A stretch of DNA of 64,000 bases. Source: Xylaria sp. FL1777 (Eukaryota > Ascomycota > Sordariomycetes > Xylariales > Xylariaceae). Below the pieces are notes generated by a model, which searched no databases, was not told where the DNA came from, and saw only the letters and a list, made by a program, of their open reading frames with translations. Where the stretch lies: NCBI GenBank assembly GCA_022578965.1, contig MU400520.1:124001-188000 (forward strand), written 5' to 3'. Below, piece by piece: positions 1 through 11,232 of the stretch (the first letter of the stretch is position 1; the number at the start of each line of letters is the position of its first letter). The position numbers and the translations under genes were made by a program.

Positions 1-1969
1 CTTGAACTGCTTTAGCGTGCCACCTTTATCGCTGACGCCAGGACCCAACTCGAACCTGCCATATTCGACTTGGCTACCACGAACGAGATATTCTTATTGA
101 GTGACTACACGAACCAACATGCCAGTCCGTGGCTGTTACTCTACGGCAACTATTAATCGTGCCTCTTAACCACCGAAAAGCTAATTGGATAATTCGGAGC
201 CAACACCGGCCTTTGAGACGAAGAATGTTTTCACCGCTTTGCTTGCGTTTGATTTAAAAACGGGAATGTATACGGATTATTTTTCGACTATAAACCACCG
301 CTACCAGCTGTGCGCTAGAGGGGCTACCACTTGGAGGCCGGTTACATGAAGGAAGGGACGATAGACGCTACGGTGGAAATGGATCTATCCTTTTAATATC
401 TCTGTCAGCTAAAACTCTTCTGAGAGCGATGGAGGCTTTATCGAGGGGCCTCTGATGTACAAGACGCTATATATTAAAGGAGGGCTTGCGATGGGCGTAC
501 CTGGAGTGATGCCCTACCGTATAGTCTTAACAATTTGATCACTCGGTGAAAACATTTTCACCTTGCGTTAAACCCTTTTAATAGTCTTCGAATACGGGGT
601 AATTCATCATCCGAAACTCTATCGATAAGTAATTTTGACTATTACCATAACCCTCCCCTACAGTTTGTATGCTGAAAGGCTTCGCAACTGGTTGCCAAGC
701 CATTGCACGTGACGAACTACACCATATTTATTAAAAGGGTTTAGCGCGTGTAAAAGTAGTTCTGCTAAGTGATTAAATTATCAAAACTATCCCTTCTTTA
801 GTTAAGGTCTTAACTTCAATATATAAAAAGTGAAATAGCAAGACTGTTTGCATAAACAGATAATCCAATTCAATTATAATATGATACTTGGATAATTGTA
901 TTGACGCTAGCGTTAGGGGTCTTTGGTCTGGAGGGGTCGGCCGGCAGGGTAGTCAGAAAGCTTAACCTCTTTGGGCAAGACCTCGTAGCTCTTCTGACTA
1001 GATAAAAAAACGATTTTACACTCGACAGAGTCCTCTCACTCACAAACAGTAGAATACCGAAAAGATTCAACTTGCTGGTTTAAGATGACGAAGAATCAGC
1101 CAAAGAAATTGTCGGTCATGGAACTTTTATTCGTAAAAAAATTCCTCCAATTAAGCCTTTAAGTGAAGATACAGCAAAAGCACTTATCGTGATATGATCA
1201 CTACTGCTTAGCAGCGGCATATCAGCAGAATGAGTTCGATTAAGACGTTTAGATATCACGTTAGATAACTTACATGAGAACCAAAGATGAAGCGCCCCGA
1301 TCGTCCGAACTACTTATAACTATATGAAAACACACGTCTTAGACTAGGGAAGGGATATTAGTGAGTACATGGAACTCTCTACTTGTGGTTGCACTTTTAG
1401 AGAAGCTCAAAACGATTGCCGCACGAATGCGAAATGACCCACGAGAAGCAAGGTTATGTTGTCTAGTAGCCTAGAAAAAAACGACGAAAAGGTTAGAATG
1501 AGGCTCGCCGAGGGACGGAGATCTGGGTTTTGAGAAGGGTAGAAGTGGGATGTCAAAGTAGGAATCTACAAGGTCTAGATGTTGTCGAGAAATATAACGC
1601 CGACATGGAAAGGTGCTCTTTGGAGGGGGGGCAGCCCTTTCAAAACAGGGAGGCTAAGGAGTAGAAGACTCGGTAAATCGGATTAAGACTAATAATTATC
1701 TTTGTGTAGACTCGTATAACTACATTTGGCTGTAAGGCGGTGAAAACATCTTCATGGGGCTCACCGATCCAAGACATAATAAATCATACCCAGGTATCCC
1801 CTCCAATCGATAGGATATCAACAGGGTTTCTTGGCTGTTGCTCCCCGGTTCCCTTTTCGAGTGGCCTGTGCCTTAAATTCTCGTTCGATGCCCAATGTAA
1901 AGCGGTTGACTCGCCAACTCCTCTTCTTCATCTTCTTAACCCGTGACAAGATATCGAAATCTCATCATA
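1..1969. other. Gene-free, degenerate stretch
   Basis: No complete gene could be built on either strand. Open frames are short and lack domain signatures. One fragment, 1084-1197 on the plus strand, is open for 37 codons without a Met (it contains KKIPPIKPL) and looks protein-like, but I cannot name a family. The stretch may hold decayed coding or transposon DNA plus the promoter of the MYND gene. Confidence 0.5.
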
Positions 1970-2874
1970 ATGCAAGGAACCTGCAACAACTGCAAGACGA
2001 CCTCGTCGGAGCTGAAAAGATGTTCCAGATGCTCTACAACGTTGTACTGTTCTCGAGACTGTCAGAAGGCCGATTGGAAGATGCACAAGAAGATCTGTGG
2101 CAAACAGGCAAATGAGCAGTCGGGAAATGGAGGCGAGCCCTCAGCCGGCACGGCGCTCTCTCCGCCAAAAGGCCTGGAGCAGCCAATCACCAAGCCCTTC
2201 TCACGCCTTGACAATAAAACATACCTACACGACCGCCCGGAGGAAGATGTCTATCGGTATGTGTGAACCCCTCGCTTGTTGAAGTCATGTCGCTGATCTT
2301 GTCACAGTAAGTCCTATCAAACACGCATGCCACTTGCTTGGAATTGGTGGCATGACCCGGTTCTTCACCACTTATAATACCAGGTTCGGTGATTTGATTA
2401 TGCTAACGCGCCGCAGGCGTATTGATCGATGCCTATCGCATGCGCATTGAAGACGAGTACATGTATGAAGGAAATGCGTCCACAGACAGTATCTATGGGG
2501 GCGCCGCATCTAGTCTTCCCGGCTTCCGGAAGTTTCTGCGACTAGCCGCCTCTCGGACCGGACTGTTGCCCCCCTGGTGGAGCGCCGCGAAACAGAAGGC
2601 GTGCGAGAAGCTCGGCATGGACTCGTCGGAATGGCCAGACCTCCGCTGCGCCGTCGAGAAGAGCGACATCATCGAGCACTACGGAGACCCGCGATTCCCA
2701 ATGCAGCTGCGGATGTTGGCCGAGACGATCATCGGCCGCGGGTTCGGGGGGAACGACGGCACGCAAATGAGGCAGATGATGACCATGATGGAAAACGGTG
2801 GTGTTCCGGGTAAGGCTTCTAGTATGATGACGCTGGATAATTTGACTGGGAACACCTCAGTTCTTCACGCATGA
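1970..2874 (+). CDS. MYND-type zinc finger protein, frame join unresolved
   Basis: The N terminus (from ATG 1970) is a complete MYND finger with ligands C5, C8, C18, C21, C27, C31, H39 and C43; such fingers bind zinc and usually proline-rich peptides. Exon 1 ends in DVYR at a GTATGT donor (2257). A TGCTAAC branch point at 2401 and a CAG acceptor at 2416 precede the second part, which resumes in frame from 2419 with VLIDAYRMR and runs through a conserved-looking region ([27 protein letters not shown]). Joining 2256 to 2417 leaves one base too many, so the frame is lost. Either a frameshift is present or the splicing is unusual. A second possible intron, 2810-2860 (GTAAGG...CTCAG, 51 bases), is in frame whether removed or kept. 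The family is small fungal MYND proteins of about 190 residues with unknown role. Start 1943 is possible but less likely. Confidence 0.7.
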
Positions 2875-3147
2875 TGATGCTTGTTACTTCCCGAGACATT
2901 GCAAGAATAGTCACTCCACTCATGGAGGGATTATTCTATCAAGGGGTCTTGACACGAGAACTCAGTCAATCTCCTTGTTTTGCCCCTTGACCTAGATGCT
3001 TAATTTTTCCTACTTACTGCCTTAAATTGACTAATTCCCCGAGGTTCCCTTGACGAAGACGCGTAAGATCACCGTGATATACACCAGCCTATATGTTAAA
3101 AACTATAACAGCAGTGTATCTACTGGCGAGCGCCCTAGGTCCAAAAG

Positions 3148-6100
3148 CTAGATCGCAGATTTACTATTCGGCCACTTTCTTCCAACTTTCAATAATGATA
3201 TACACCGCATGAAACGTGAGGGTGTTTCGGCTCGATAAATTGTCTTCAGATGCTTTGTCTTTGTGTCACCGAAAGCAAGCCTAACTTCAGGCCATACAGC
3301 ATCAAGAGACCAGCGAGCCCGGCCGGCTCTCCCCACAAGAGACTCCGAGACTCGCATAACGAAATCGGGAGAGTACTCCAGTACCTGGGCCAGTTGGAAG
3401 AAGCGCTTCAGAATGGTCTCGCTTGCAGGTTCCACGTACATGGCGCTCTCGAGACCCATCGGAATCACTTCCTCGACCGAGGCGTCCCCTTGTAGGAGCT
3501 GGCTCAAGACCCGCAGGTATCGCTCTTCATCCCGCTTCTCGATTTCAAAGCAGGCAAAAAGAACGTCAATCCAAGCGGTCGTATGCGATTGGCCCTCTCT
3601 ACGGTAAACTGGAGCGTTCGGATCGGCTCCATGATCGAGGAATAGCTCGAAAATGCCGGCGCGGAGACAAGGTCCAAAATAGGGGAGTAAGCGAGAAGTC
3701 AGTCCATCTCGTGTTTGGTGCACTAAGAGAGACAGGAGTGCTGTCCATGGCGTTTTGACACGTTTTACTTTATCTGATACCAAGATTATGAATGGCTCGT
3801 TCGGTTTCTGACCATGTGCGAGCAGAAGCTTGATTGTTTCGGCATGTTGGCTGGGACAGCCTTCTTCCATCACAATAGCAAGAGGCGGCCAATCAAAGTT
3901 TCCCAAGTAGTCAGCATGTGTCGAAAGCATTTTCTCGAGGTAATTTGGTAATCTCGATTGGAGAAGACGCTCTCGGAAGTATAGTGACGCAGAGACTCCT
4001 GGGGAAATACTAGGCGTCTGTGTCCAAAAGGGTTCTGTATTCAGCGACGACTCCAGATCATACAAGAGTAGACGAAACTTGTCTCTGACTGCACTCTTAT
4101 CTGTATCGTATAAAGAAGCCAAAGCCAGAACCTCACGAAGATGCTCGTCCAGCAAGCCACCATCATAACGCCCGGGGTGGCGCCGACGCGGCATTCCAAG
4201 TGGTAACATCTTTATGTAGGCCAAGTGCACTTTAGCTAACGACAGCTTAGGATGGAACCACTCAGGGCTCTGCATGGAGAGTCTCTCTGCAACATCAGGA
4301 ATGCTCAGATAATCAGCGACAGTGCGATGCAGAAATTCGACTCGGTCCTCGTGAACCTCCAACAGCCCCTTACAATAAGCATTCAGTCGGCGGTGAACTC
4401 GGTCTCGCACACTCTCTTGCTCCCCGTGTGTATGGGGACGCTTGACGTGGAGAAAATACTCGTCGTCGCGATATTCTACATCGTGGAACTCGTAAGACAA
4501 GATACTTAGGGGTTTCTCTGCAGCTCTGGCAAGTCTCAATGTTCCGGCCATCTTTTCGTGATAGAACGGCTCTACCGTCTGCAGTATGTGGTCGAAGAAG
4601 CTTTCCAAGTCAGAGGGAAACCTTGCCAAACGACTTGATAGATCAGATAAGTCATCATCATTCGTCAGCCCGTTTCGAAGCTTATCGGTAACTAGAGAGA
4701 CCCAGAGGAAGACGCCATGCGACTTCTCTGCGATATAATCAATGAGTTGGCTGTCATATGTGGCCTGATCGATTAGTCTTTGCCATCGAGGGTGCGGCGT
4801 GAGTCGATCCTGAACATATTGACGGATATCGCGTTTAGTAAGATTATGCAGACACAAATGTTGCGATCTATCGTAGCCGAAAGCATCATGAAAGACGTTC
4901 CAGGGTCGACTTGAGATGCAGCATTTTATATTTCTCAATCTAGAAAGTCTCAGCAGCTCCTCGGAGACTTCGAGATGGTCGCCATTGTATTCATCGAGTC
5001 CGTCGATGAAAAAGCAAGTCTTGACATCAATCTCCGGGGATGTAACTAGATCTAAGACGTGACGCAGTTCGGCAGCTGACCAGGGCTTGGCGGCAGCACT
5101 TGATGAGAATTCGGACTCCCACCTCTCCGGGCACACGACCTTGAGCAGCGAGGGGTACTGACGAAATATTTCAAATAAGAGTGTTCGCAATAGGCCCTCT
5201 TTCGACTTCTGCATCGGCGTGCCGAATATCCAGAAGTAGTGACTCGAAATAACTGGCTCAGACGGACTCGACCACTGCCTCAGCGCAGCACGTGTGTCTG
5301 GGCTGTCGGCTATATGCTTCATAAATGTCGATTTCCCCGAACCCGGGCGGCCCGTCACCCAGAAGATGCCCTCACCTTGCTGGAGCCAGTGCAGAAGTTT
5401 CACTTCCTCTTGTCTCTCTTCTTTTTCAAGCTCTTCGGTAGAGAATGCCCACTGGAATGTACCTGGGTGCGCTTCGGGTATGGCTTGGTGGCGTACGACA
5501 CGCGAATCGAAGGTCAGCGTATCTAGTATGGCTTGCTGTTTTTGGATGTCGTTGGCATTAATACACAAGTTCTGCATTTGCTTTTCAAGCTCCATCACAT
5601 GGCCCGGGTATTGAATCCTTTGTATGCCATGGCTAGAGCTGGCATTTTCAAGCTTGCCCACTTGAGATTGAATAGACTGTAAGATGTGCCGAAGCTCAGC
5701 GAACTGGCGATCCTGGTTCAAGCGATGCTGGCCGCCGTCCTTTTGCAATTTTGCGATACGCTGCTGTTGAAGGCGTTGAAACTCACTGCCGCGAAGTCAG
5801 CTCACGCTTGCGACGCAGCTCAGGCATCCGTCAGACAGCATCAAGCGTTACTCAAAAAGGAAGCCAGACCTTGATATAGAGCTGATCAATAGAACCAATG
5901 TCAACTGAGTCCTCTGCAATCGTTCGTCGAGTTGACGAATCTCAGGCAGCTTCCATGTTGATTCAATCGCCTGGCGACAACAATGATACCACGTTTTATA
6001 TTTGACGTCTGATTTCAGAGTTCGCGTGATACCTAGCAACTTATCGCAATCGTGTTGACACTCAGCAACTAGCCCGAGCAGGTTGCCCACTTCCAAGTTA

Positions 6101-6309
6101 GACTCTAGCTCTGAGAGGTCTCTATTGGCATTCTTAAGGCCGAAACTGAATTCAAGCAAAGTGGAATAGACCTTATCGATGTTCTGAACCTCTGCAGTGG
6201 AAGCGTTTGCCGATTCATGAAGCTCGACAGCCTGTGATACCAAGTCTCCTGCGAATGAGACGAATTGAGCGACTGTGCCAGCTATACTGAGCGCAGATAA
6301 GGCATCCAT
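3148..6309 (-). CDS. NACHT-type STAND (NLR-like) protein with ankyrin-like C terminus
   Basis: Two exons, 6309-5852 and 5785-3148, joined over a 66-base intron (donor GTAACG, acceptor GGCAG), give 1031 residues. Residues 1-150 are a helical N-terminal domain like those on fungal STAND proteins (it begins MDALSALSIAGTVAQFV). A Q/R-rich coiled segment (FQRLQQQRIAKLQ) spans the splice. The NACHT NTPase follows, with Walker A GRPGSGKS near 298-305 and Walker B FFIDGLDE near 411-418. The last 300 residues hold degenerate ankyrin-like units (IKLLLAHGQKPN, FELFLDHGADPN). Such proteins act as intracellular non-self or pathogen receptors and can trigger heterokaryon incompatibility; that role is inferred from the family. 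An alternative donor GTCTGG at 5869 would remove six residues and keep the frame. The ORF is intact although the surrounding DNA is decayed. Confidence 0.88.
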
Positions 6310-8992
6310 GAGCGAATCAAAGCTTCACATTAAAAGCTTCATTTAACATAATGATGCATTTGATGAATCTCATCGACAATTGCTTCGCGCGGGGTCACGT
6401 CCCCGCTACTGAGACGTCAGGTTCTATCTATTAGCTCTCCCCCATCCGACACGAGCCGTTCCGCTGCTTACTTATAAGTCTCTGGCCTGGACTTGCAAGG
6501 GGAGCTCGAGTACGGTCTAGGTATGCTGACCATTAGCAGGAACGGACCCCAGTCCGAGAATCTGTCTGCCTGCCAAGCAGGAGTACTACACAAGGTAGGG
6601 GGCTACATTGCGTGATTGGAGAGCACCCCTGCAGACGATGATCTGGATTGCGCAGCGAAATGGGAGCGCGGCTGTGCACAATCGCGCGGTTTATGCGGAT
6701 GAGGTAGTATCATTCACATGCTGAAATGTCAAATGACAATTCGATTATTTATGTCGTCCCACGTGAGTAGTGCCAAGCATGTTATCTCTCGATATCGCTA
6801 TATTAGATGGTTTATAGAATTATTATATATCTCACTTCTAACGACTCGTAGAGTATACAATGAGATCTTCGGGTTACTACTCTCATTAGGCATTTCGCAA
6901 GCCAAAAAATAAACCAACATTCGTGAATAATAAGTTCGCATCGTTCATGATATAACAGCCTTGATGTTTTAATTGCAGAGTAGAACTACGATCCGTTGAA
7001 GTGCGGCGTAACCGAAAATTCAGTTCACGTAATACATTTTCTCCAACAGTCTGGCGAGCGAAGTAACTTTCACTAAGAATGAAGTATCAAGTCCGTATTC
7101 CAATTATAGTTGAAACAACACCGTTAACAGTATCTAATAAGGGATTCACGATCCTCTTAGAGCCCGAAATTTTTCAAGGCTGAAGACGTTGTCCAAGACG
7201 AGCCTTTCGCTAGCCTCACTTGGAACTAATAGCACAATGGTCTCGATCGCCCAGGGATAATCCCGACTTAAATATCGCGGGAGGGTAATACAACTACATT
7301 CAAAATCCATATAATTACGCATGAAGCATCGACAAGCGCCACGTCCCCAAATGCCGCAACGATTTATTGGCCAAAAGACTAGTAAGCAGCTGAAGAATAG
7401 TGCAAGTTAACTCGTATTCTAACTCACGACTACAAGTCACAGGTCACTAAAAGCTAGGGTTAATCAACAATAATAATGTCTTTAATATGCAAAAGGCAGA
7501 TTGTAGTTGAAACCCCTTTTATCTTCAGGGCATATTTTCCACCACATGATCAATGTCCAGAGAGCGTCGAGCCACCCCATATTTAGCCTTTGATCAACCC
7601 AAACTACACAGCATGGTTGAAAAGGATCAGGTAGGCTAGAGGCAGGTGAATTTATCATGATGAATACGGCGGATCTCCAAACACAGTCACTTTAAAAGAC
7701 ATCTAATATATCAACAGCTACTCCTTTTTCCAAGGCTCGAGCTACTCAGCTCCTCGATAAAACAGCATTAACGACACCGGCATTAGAGTCAGTAATTCTA
7801 TTCATTGGAGAGTATGACGACGAGGCTGTTCGAGATCTAGTTGACTGGTTTCATCGACTGACAAGGGCAGTTGGAAAACTGGGTACTAAACTCAGTATAT
7901 CTTTCTAGTCGACGTTAACCCTTTTAATCTCAGTCAATCGATAGGCGGTGCCCTGAGATTCTTGTAGAACATTACAAGCGGCAAGACATTCTTCGCTTTA
8001 TCAAAACGGATTTAAAAGCGAAAGTCGACTCCAGTCAAATACATGGAGCAGGATATAACGGATAAATCTAGAATGGGGTTTCTCTCAGTCGTTTTAGGCG
8101 TCTCGGTCCTTAAGAAACCACGTCATGGCAGGTCTCTCCAATGGCTGAGCAGTAAGCTCAACGAAACCCCCTTACCATGACCACCATTTTCAAGCAGCCC
8201 TTCTCGGATGCTGATGACGAAGAGTCACCAAGGATGATTATTTTGATACGTCATATGTTCTTCACATATCTATGATTTCATCCAACCGAACTTCATGCTT
8301 TGGACTTCACACTTATCTTTCAATAACAGCTTAGGAGGATTTCGTTGATTATTTTAAAACCGGTAAAGCTAAGTATGGAATGATCCTCGAGCTCTCCAAA
8401 GGCCCTCTAGCACCAGCACCGATCAGCTCTCAGGATAATCTGGGACTCTAATGGTAGTCTAGACGACCTCAACCACCGCTTATCAATTCATCAGTGAAAG
8501 GGTAAGGAAGTTCTTATTTTTGGGAGAGGGATCCGAGCTTTTTGGATGTTGCACTCGATGAGTTGCTAGTAGCGGTTACGAGATACTGGCATGAGCTTCC
8601 GTATATTATCTCCAGATACAAACATTACGAACACTTCAGAAATTACACTGAAGATAGCCTTAAGTTTCACAGGGAAGTCGCTGTATCTTCGGGAGACCTT
8701 AGAGATTCTGTCTTCAGATACTTAAAACCCCAGAATATAAGGTCCCGACCTAGGGGCATAGATGAAGCCAGGTCCGATCAGAGATATACAGCAGCAGAAC
8801 TAGGGCCTTTCTACACGGTCGTGAGTCTTCATGAAATGAGATTCGACATTAATTCCAGATGCAGTACTCGAGATAATTACCTACGGCTGGTAGAAATAAA
8901 GCGACTCGACACACTCATCAACTGCAGACAATCTTATGGTGCTTCGGTCCGGTGGCTGCTGGACAGTGACGCGGCAACGTTATATAGCAATG
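6310..8992. other. AT-rich decayed intergenic DNA
   Basis: This stretch holds the promoter of the NACHT gene and then about 2 kb of AT-rich sequence with frequent stops in all frames. The longest open frame (8542-9072, plus strand, 176 codons) shows no domain I recognise and overlaps the ankyrin relic in another frame. Nothing else could be supported. Confidence 0.5.
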
Positions 8993-9139
8993 AAGGCTGT
9001 CGCGAACACTGCCCTTCATATTGCCCAAAGGCATGGAACATGGGATCTTATCTAGGAAACAGTACGACATAAACTTAATATTAACGCACAAAATAGTGAT
9101 GGCCAGACACTTTTCATGAACGTAGCGAATTTCATCGAT
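8993..9139 (+). pseudogene. Ankyrin-repeat relic
   Basis: In the frame of position 9002 the plus strand reads NTALHIAQRHGTWDLI, then a TAG stop, then KLNINAQNSDGQTLF. These are the TALHxA and the N-x-x-NxDGQT parts of two successive ankyrin repeats. The in-frame stop and the loss of frame on both sides show a dead fragment. It probably belonged to an ankyrin-bearing STAND or similar protein; no start or upstream domain can be rebuilt. Confidence 0.55.
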
Positions 9140-9833
9140 TACACGGATCGCCTAGAGAATGCTCCGAAGACGTACAAAATGCATTTCTCTCAAGTATATT
9201 ATTTCCTCCTGGTATAATATTTGGGCTATGAACTAAGCCGCCTATATTTTAACTACTACATAGCGAAGAGTTCGAATTATAACTTAACAAAGCGATCGAA
9301 AGGACTGTTGTGGCCGCCTAATCGAAGTTAAAGCCCTTCGCGGCATCGTATGGTACTTTGTTGCCTCTGTTGCGTTATGGGGGTGAGTGCTGTAGAACCC
9401 GGCTACTTCATTTGCTATATGTCGATTAGAGGTTTGAGATTGCAAGTTGGGCTCAGTCAATCTTAATCTTCGACCTCTGGATGAGGTATATTGCACAGGG
9501 TGCACATCTTGTTACTGTCAAAAGTACAGCAACATGAAATTACGGGAAGATAATATCATGAATTACAAACCAAGATCCTCGGGGTTATCGTGTGAGGAAA
9601 TATTAAAAGGAACGGCGATGTCACCCCGGAGAGAAAATCATCAATACACCGCAAACATTGTTGTATTGCTATGGTACATGTGCATTAGTCGAAGCTCTAG
9701 TCCTCGAATATGTTCATCAGAGCCCTTATCTGCCTTGTTTATGCCGTGCTTCCAGAAAGACCATCGTATCATCTCAAACAAACATCTCAGGCAAAACAAA
9801 CATTCCATAACCGATATGCTGCTATGTCTGCGT
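9140..9833. other. Intergenic, 3' side of rpt3
   Basis: AT-rich sequence between the ankyrin relic and the rpt3 stop codon, presumably including the rpt3 3' UTR. Open frames here are shadows or chance. Confidence 0.5.
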
Positions 9834-11232
9834 TTATTTGTAGAAATCAAACTTGTTCTCATCGCTTGTACCCTTGACCTGGCTCGAGTATGCGTCCTCA
9901 AGGTCAGACTGAATGATGTTGTATCTATTTTTCCGGACAGCCCGAAGACCAGCTTCTTGCATTATGGCAGCGATAACAGCACCGCTCAGTGGGTCGTTCC
10001 GTACGATCAAGCTATCCAAGTCAACTTCGGGTGCCAAGCTCATCTTGCCGGCAATGGTTGAGAAGATAAGACGCCGCTCTCTCCGGTCTCTTAGACTCGG
10101 GAACTCAATCTTTCGATCTAATCGCCCCGGTCGTAGCAGAGCGGGATCTAGGGTATCGGCTCGGTTCGTAGCCATGATGACCTTGACATTCGATGTCTGG
10201 TCAAATCCATCCATCTGGTTCAGCAGCTCAAGTAGAATACGCTGCACTTCTCGATCAGCGCCGGTCTGTGCATCAAAACGTTTAGTTGCAATGGCGTCGA
10301 TCTCATCAATGAAGATAATGGCGGGCGAGTTCTCCCGAGCCATACGGAAAACATCTCGAACCATTCGTGGACCTTCACCAAGATATTTCTGGACGAACTC
10401 GGAGCCGACGACACGAATGAAGTTGGCAGTCGTTGAATTGGCCACGGCCTTGACCAGCATGGTCTTACCGGTACCCGGGGGACCATACAAGAGGACACCG
10501 CGTGGGGGGTCGATACCAATCTGTTTGTAAAGATCAAAGTGTGTCAGGGGAAGCTCGACAGCTTCTCGAATCTCCTGCTTCTGCATATCTAATCCACCAA
10601 CATCGGCATATGTCACGTCGGGCTTCTCATCAGCACCCAGCATGGCAATGGACGAGTCAGCTTCAGGAGGCAGGATATCGACGAGGGCATTGGAGTGCCG
10701 GTGAAGGGCAACGGACGACGAAGGCTTCAGCAGTTCACGGTCGAGTGTCGATAGAATCCGGACAACATAATTAGAACCTGTACTGGATTGGACAATGCCG
10801 GTGCTTCAGGTGGTTAGGGAACAGTCATGAATGATGAGGTGGCCGCGACTAACTTCTGGTCAATAGCCTCCATAAACTGTCCGATAACCAAAGGCACGCT
10901 CTGGATTCGTTTGATTTCTTCCTGTGCGCGGACAAGCTCGCGCTTTAGGCTTCTGTGTTTCGAGGGTTCGTCAGCGTTATCAGTCTCGACGCATAGCTCG
11001 CAACGTCAGCAGCTTGCGGCGACTCCCGGACGTACCTCTGCTCATCCTTGATGTACTCTTCTTGCAGCTGGATGTACTCCAGATGCCGTTGCAGCTTTTT
11101 TAATGTGGCGTACTCATCTGTCCCTTGCGACGGGATGCCTTCGATGGTCTCGACGTTGGGTATGGTCGAAGGGATGGGCTTATTGTGTGGCGCCACGATG
11201 TTGGCCGGGTTCTCTACCGCTACATCACCCAT
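9834..11232 (-). CDS. rpt3: 26S proteasome regulatory ATPase Rpt3 (subunit 6B)
   Basis: Three exons, 11232-11036, 10952-10854 and 10803-9834, encode 421 residues, the usual Rpt3 length. All junctions are phase 2 (donors GTACGT and GTTAGT, acceptors CACAG and TGAAG; a CTAAC branch point lies in intron 2). The N terminus has a coiled-coil segment ([19 protein letters not shown]), then the OB region, then the AAA+ domain with Walker A GPPGTGKT, Walker [11 protein letters not shown] and the arginine-finger segment [10 protein letters not shown]. It ends in FYK, matching the HbYX motif that docks into the 20S alpha ring. Rpt3 is one of six ATPases that unfold and translocate ubiquitinated substrates into the 20S core, in cytosol and nucleus. 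The ATG at 11232 fits the family N terminus. The gene shares a 2.2 kb spacer with a divergent gene. Confidence 0.97.

Noticed and set aside
9447..10061. Plus-strand frame of 204 codons over the rpt3 end
   Set aside because: Antisense shadow plus flanking DNA; no domain.
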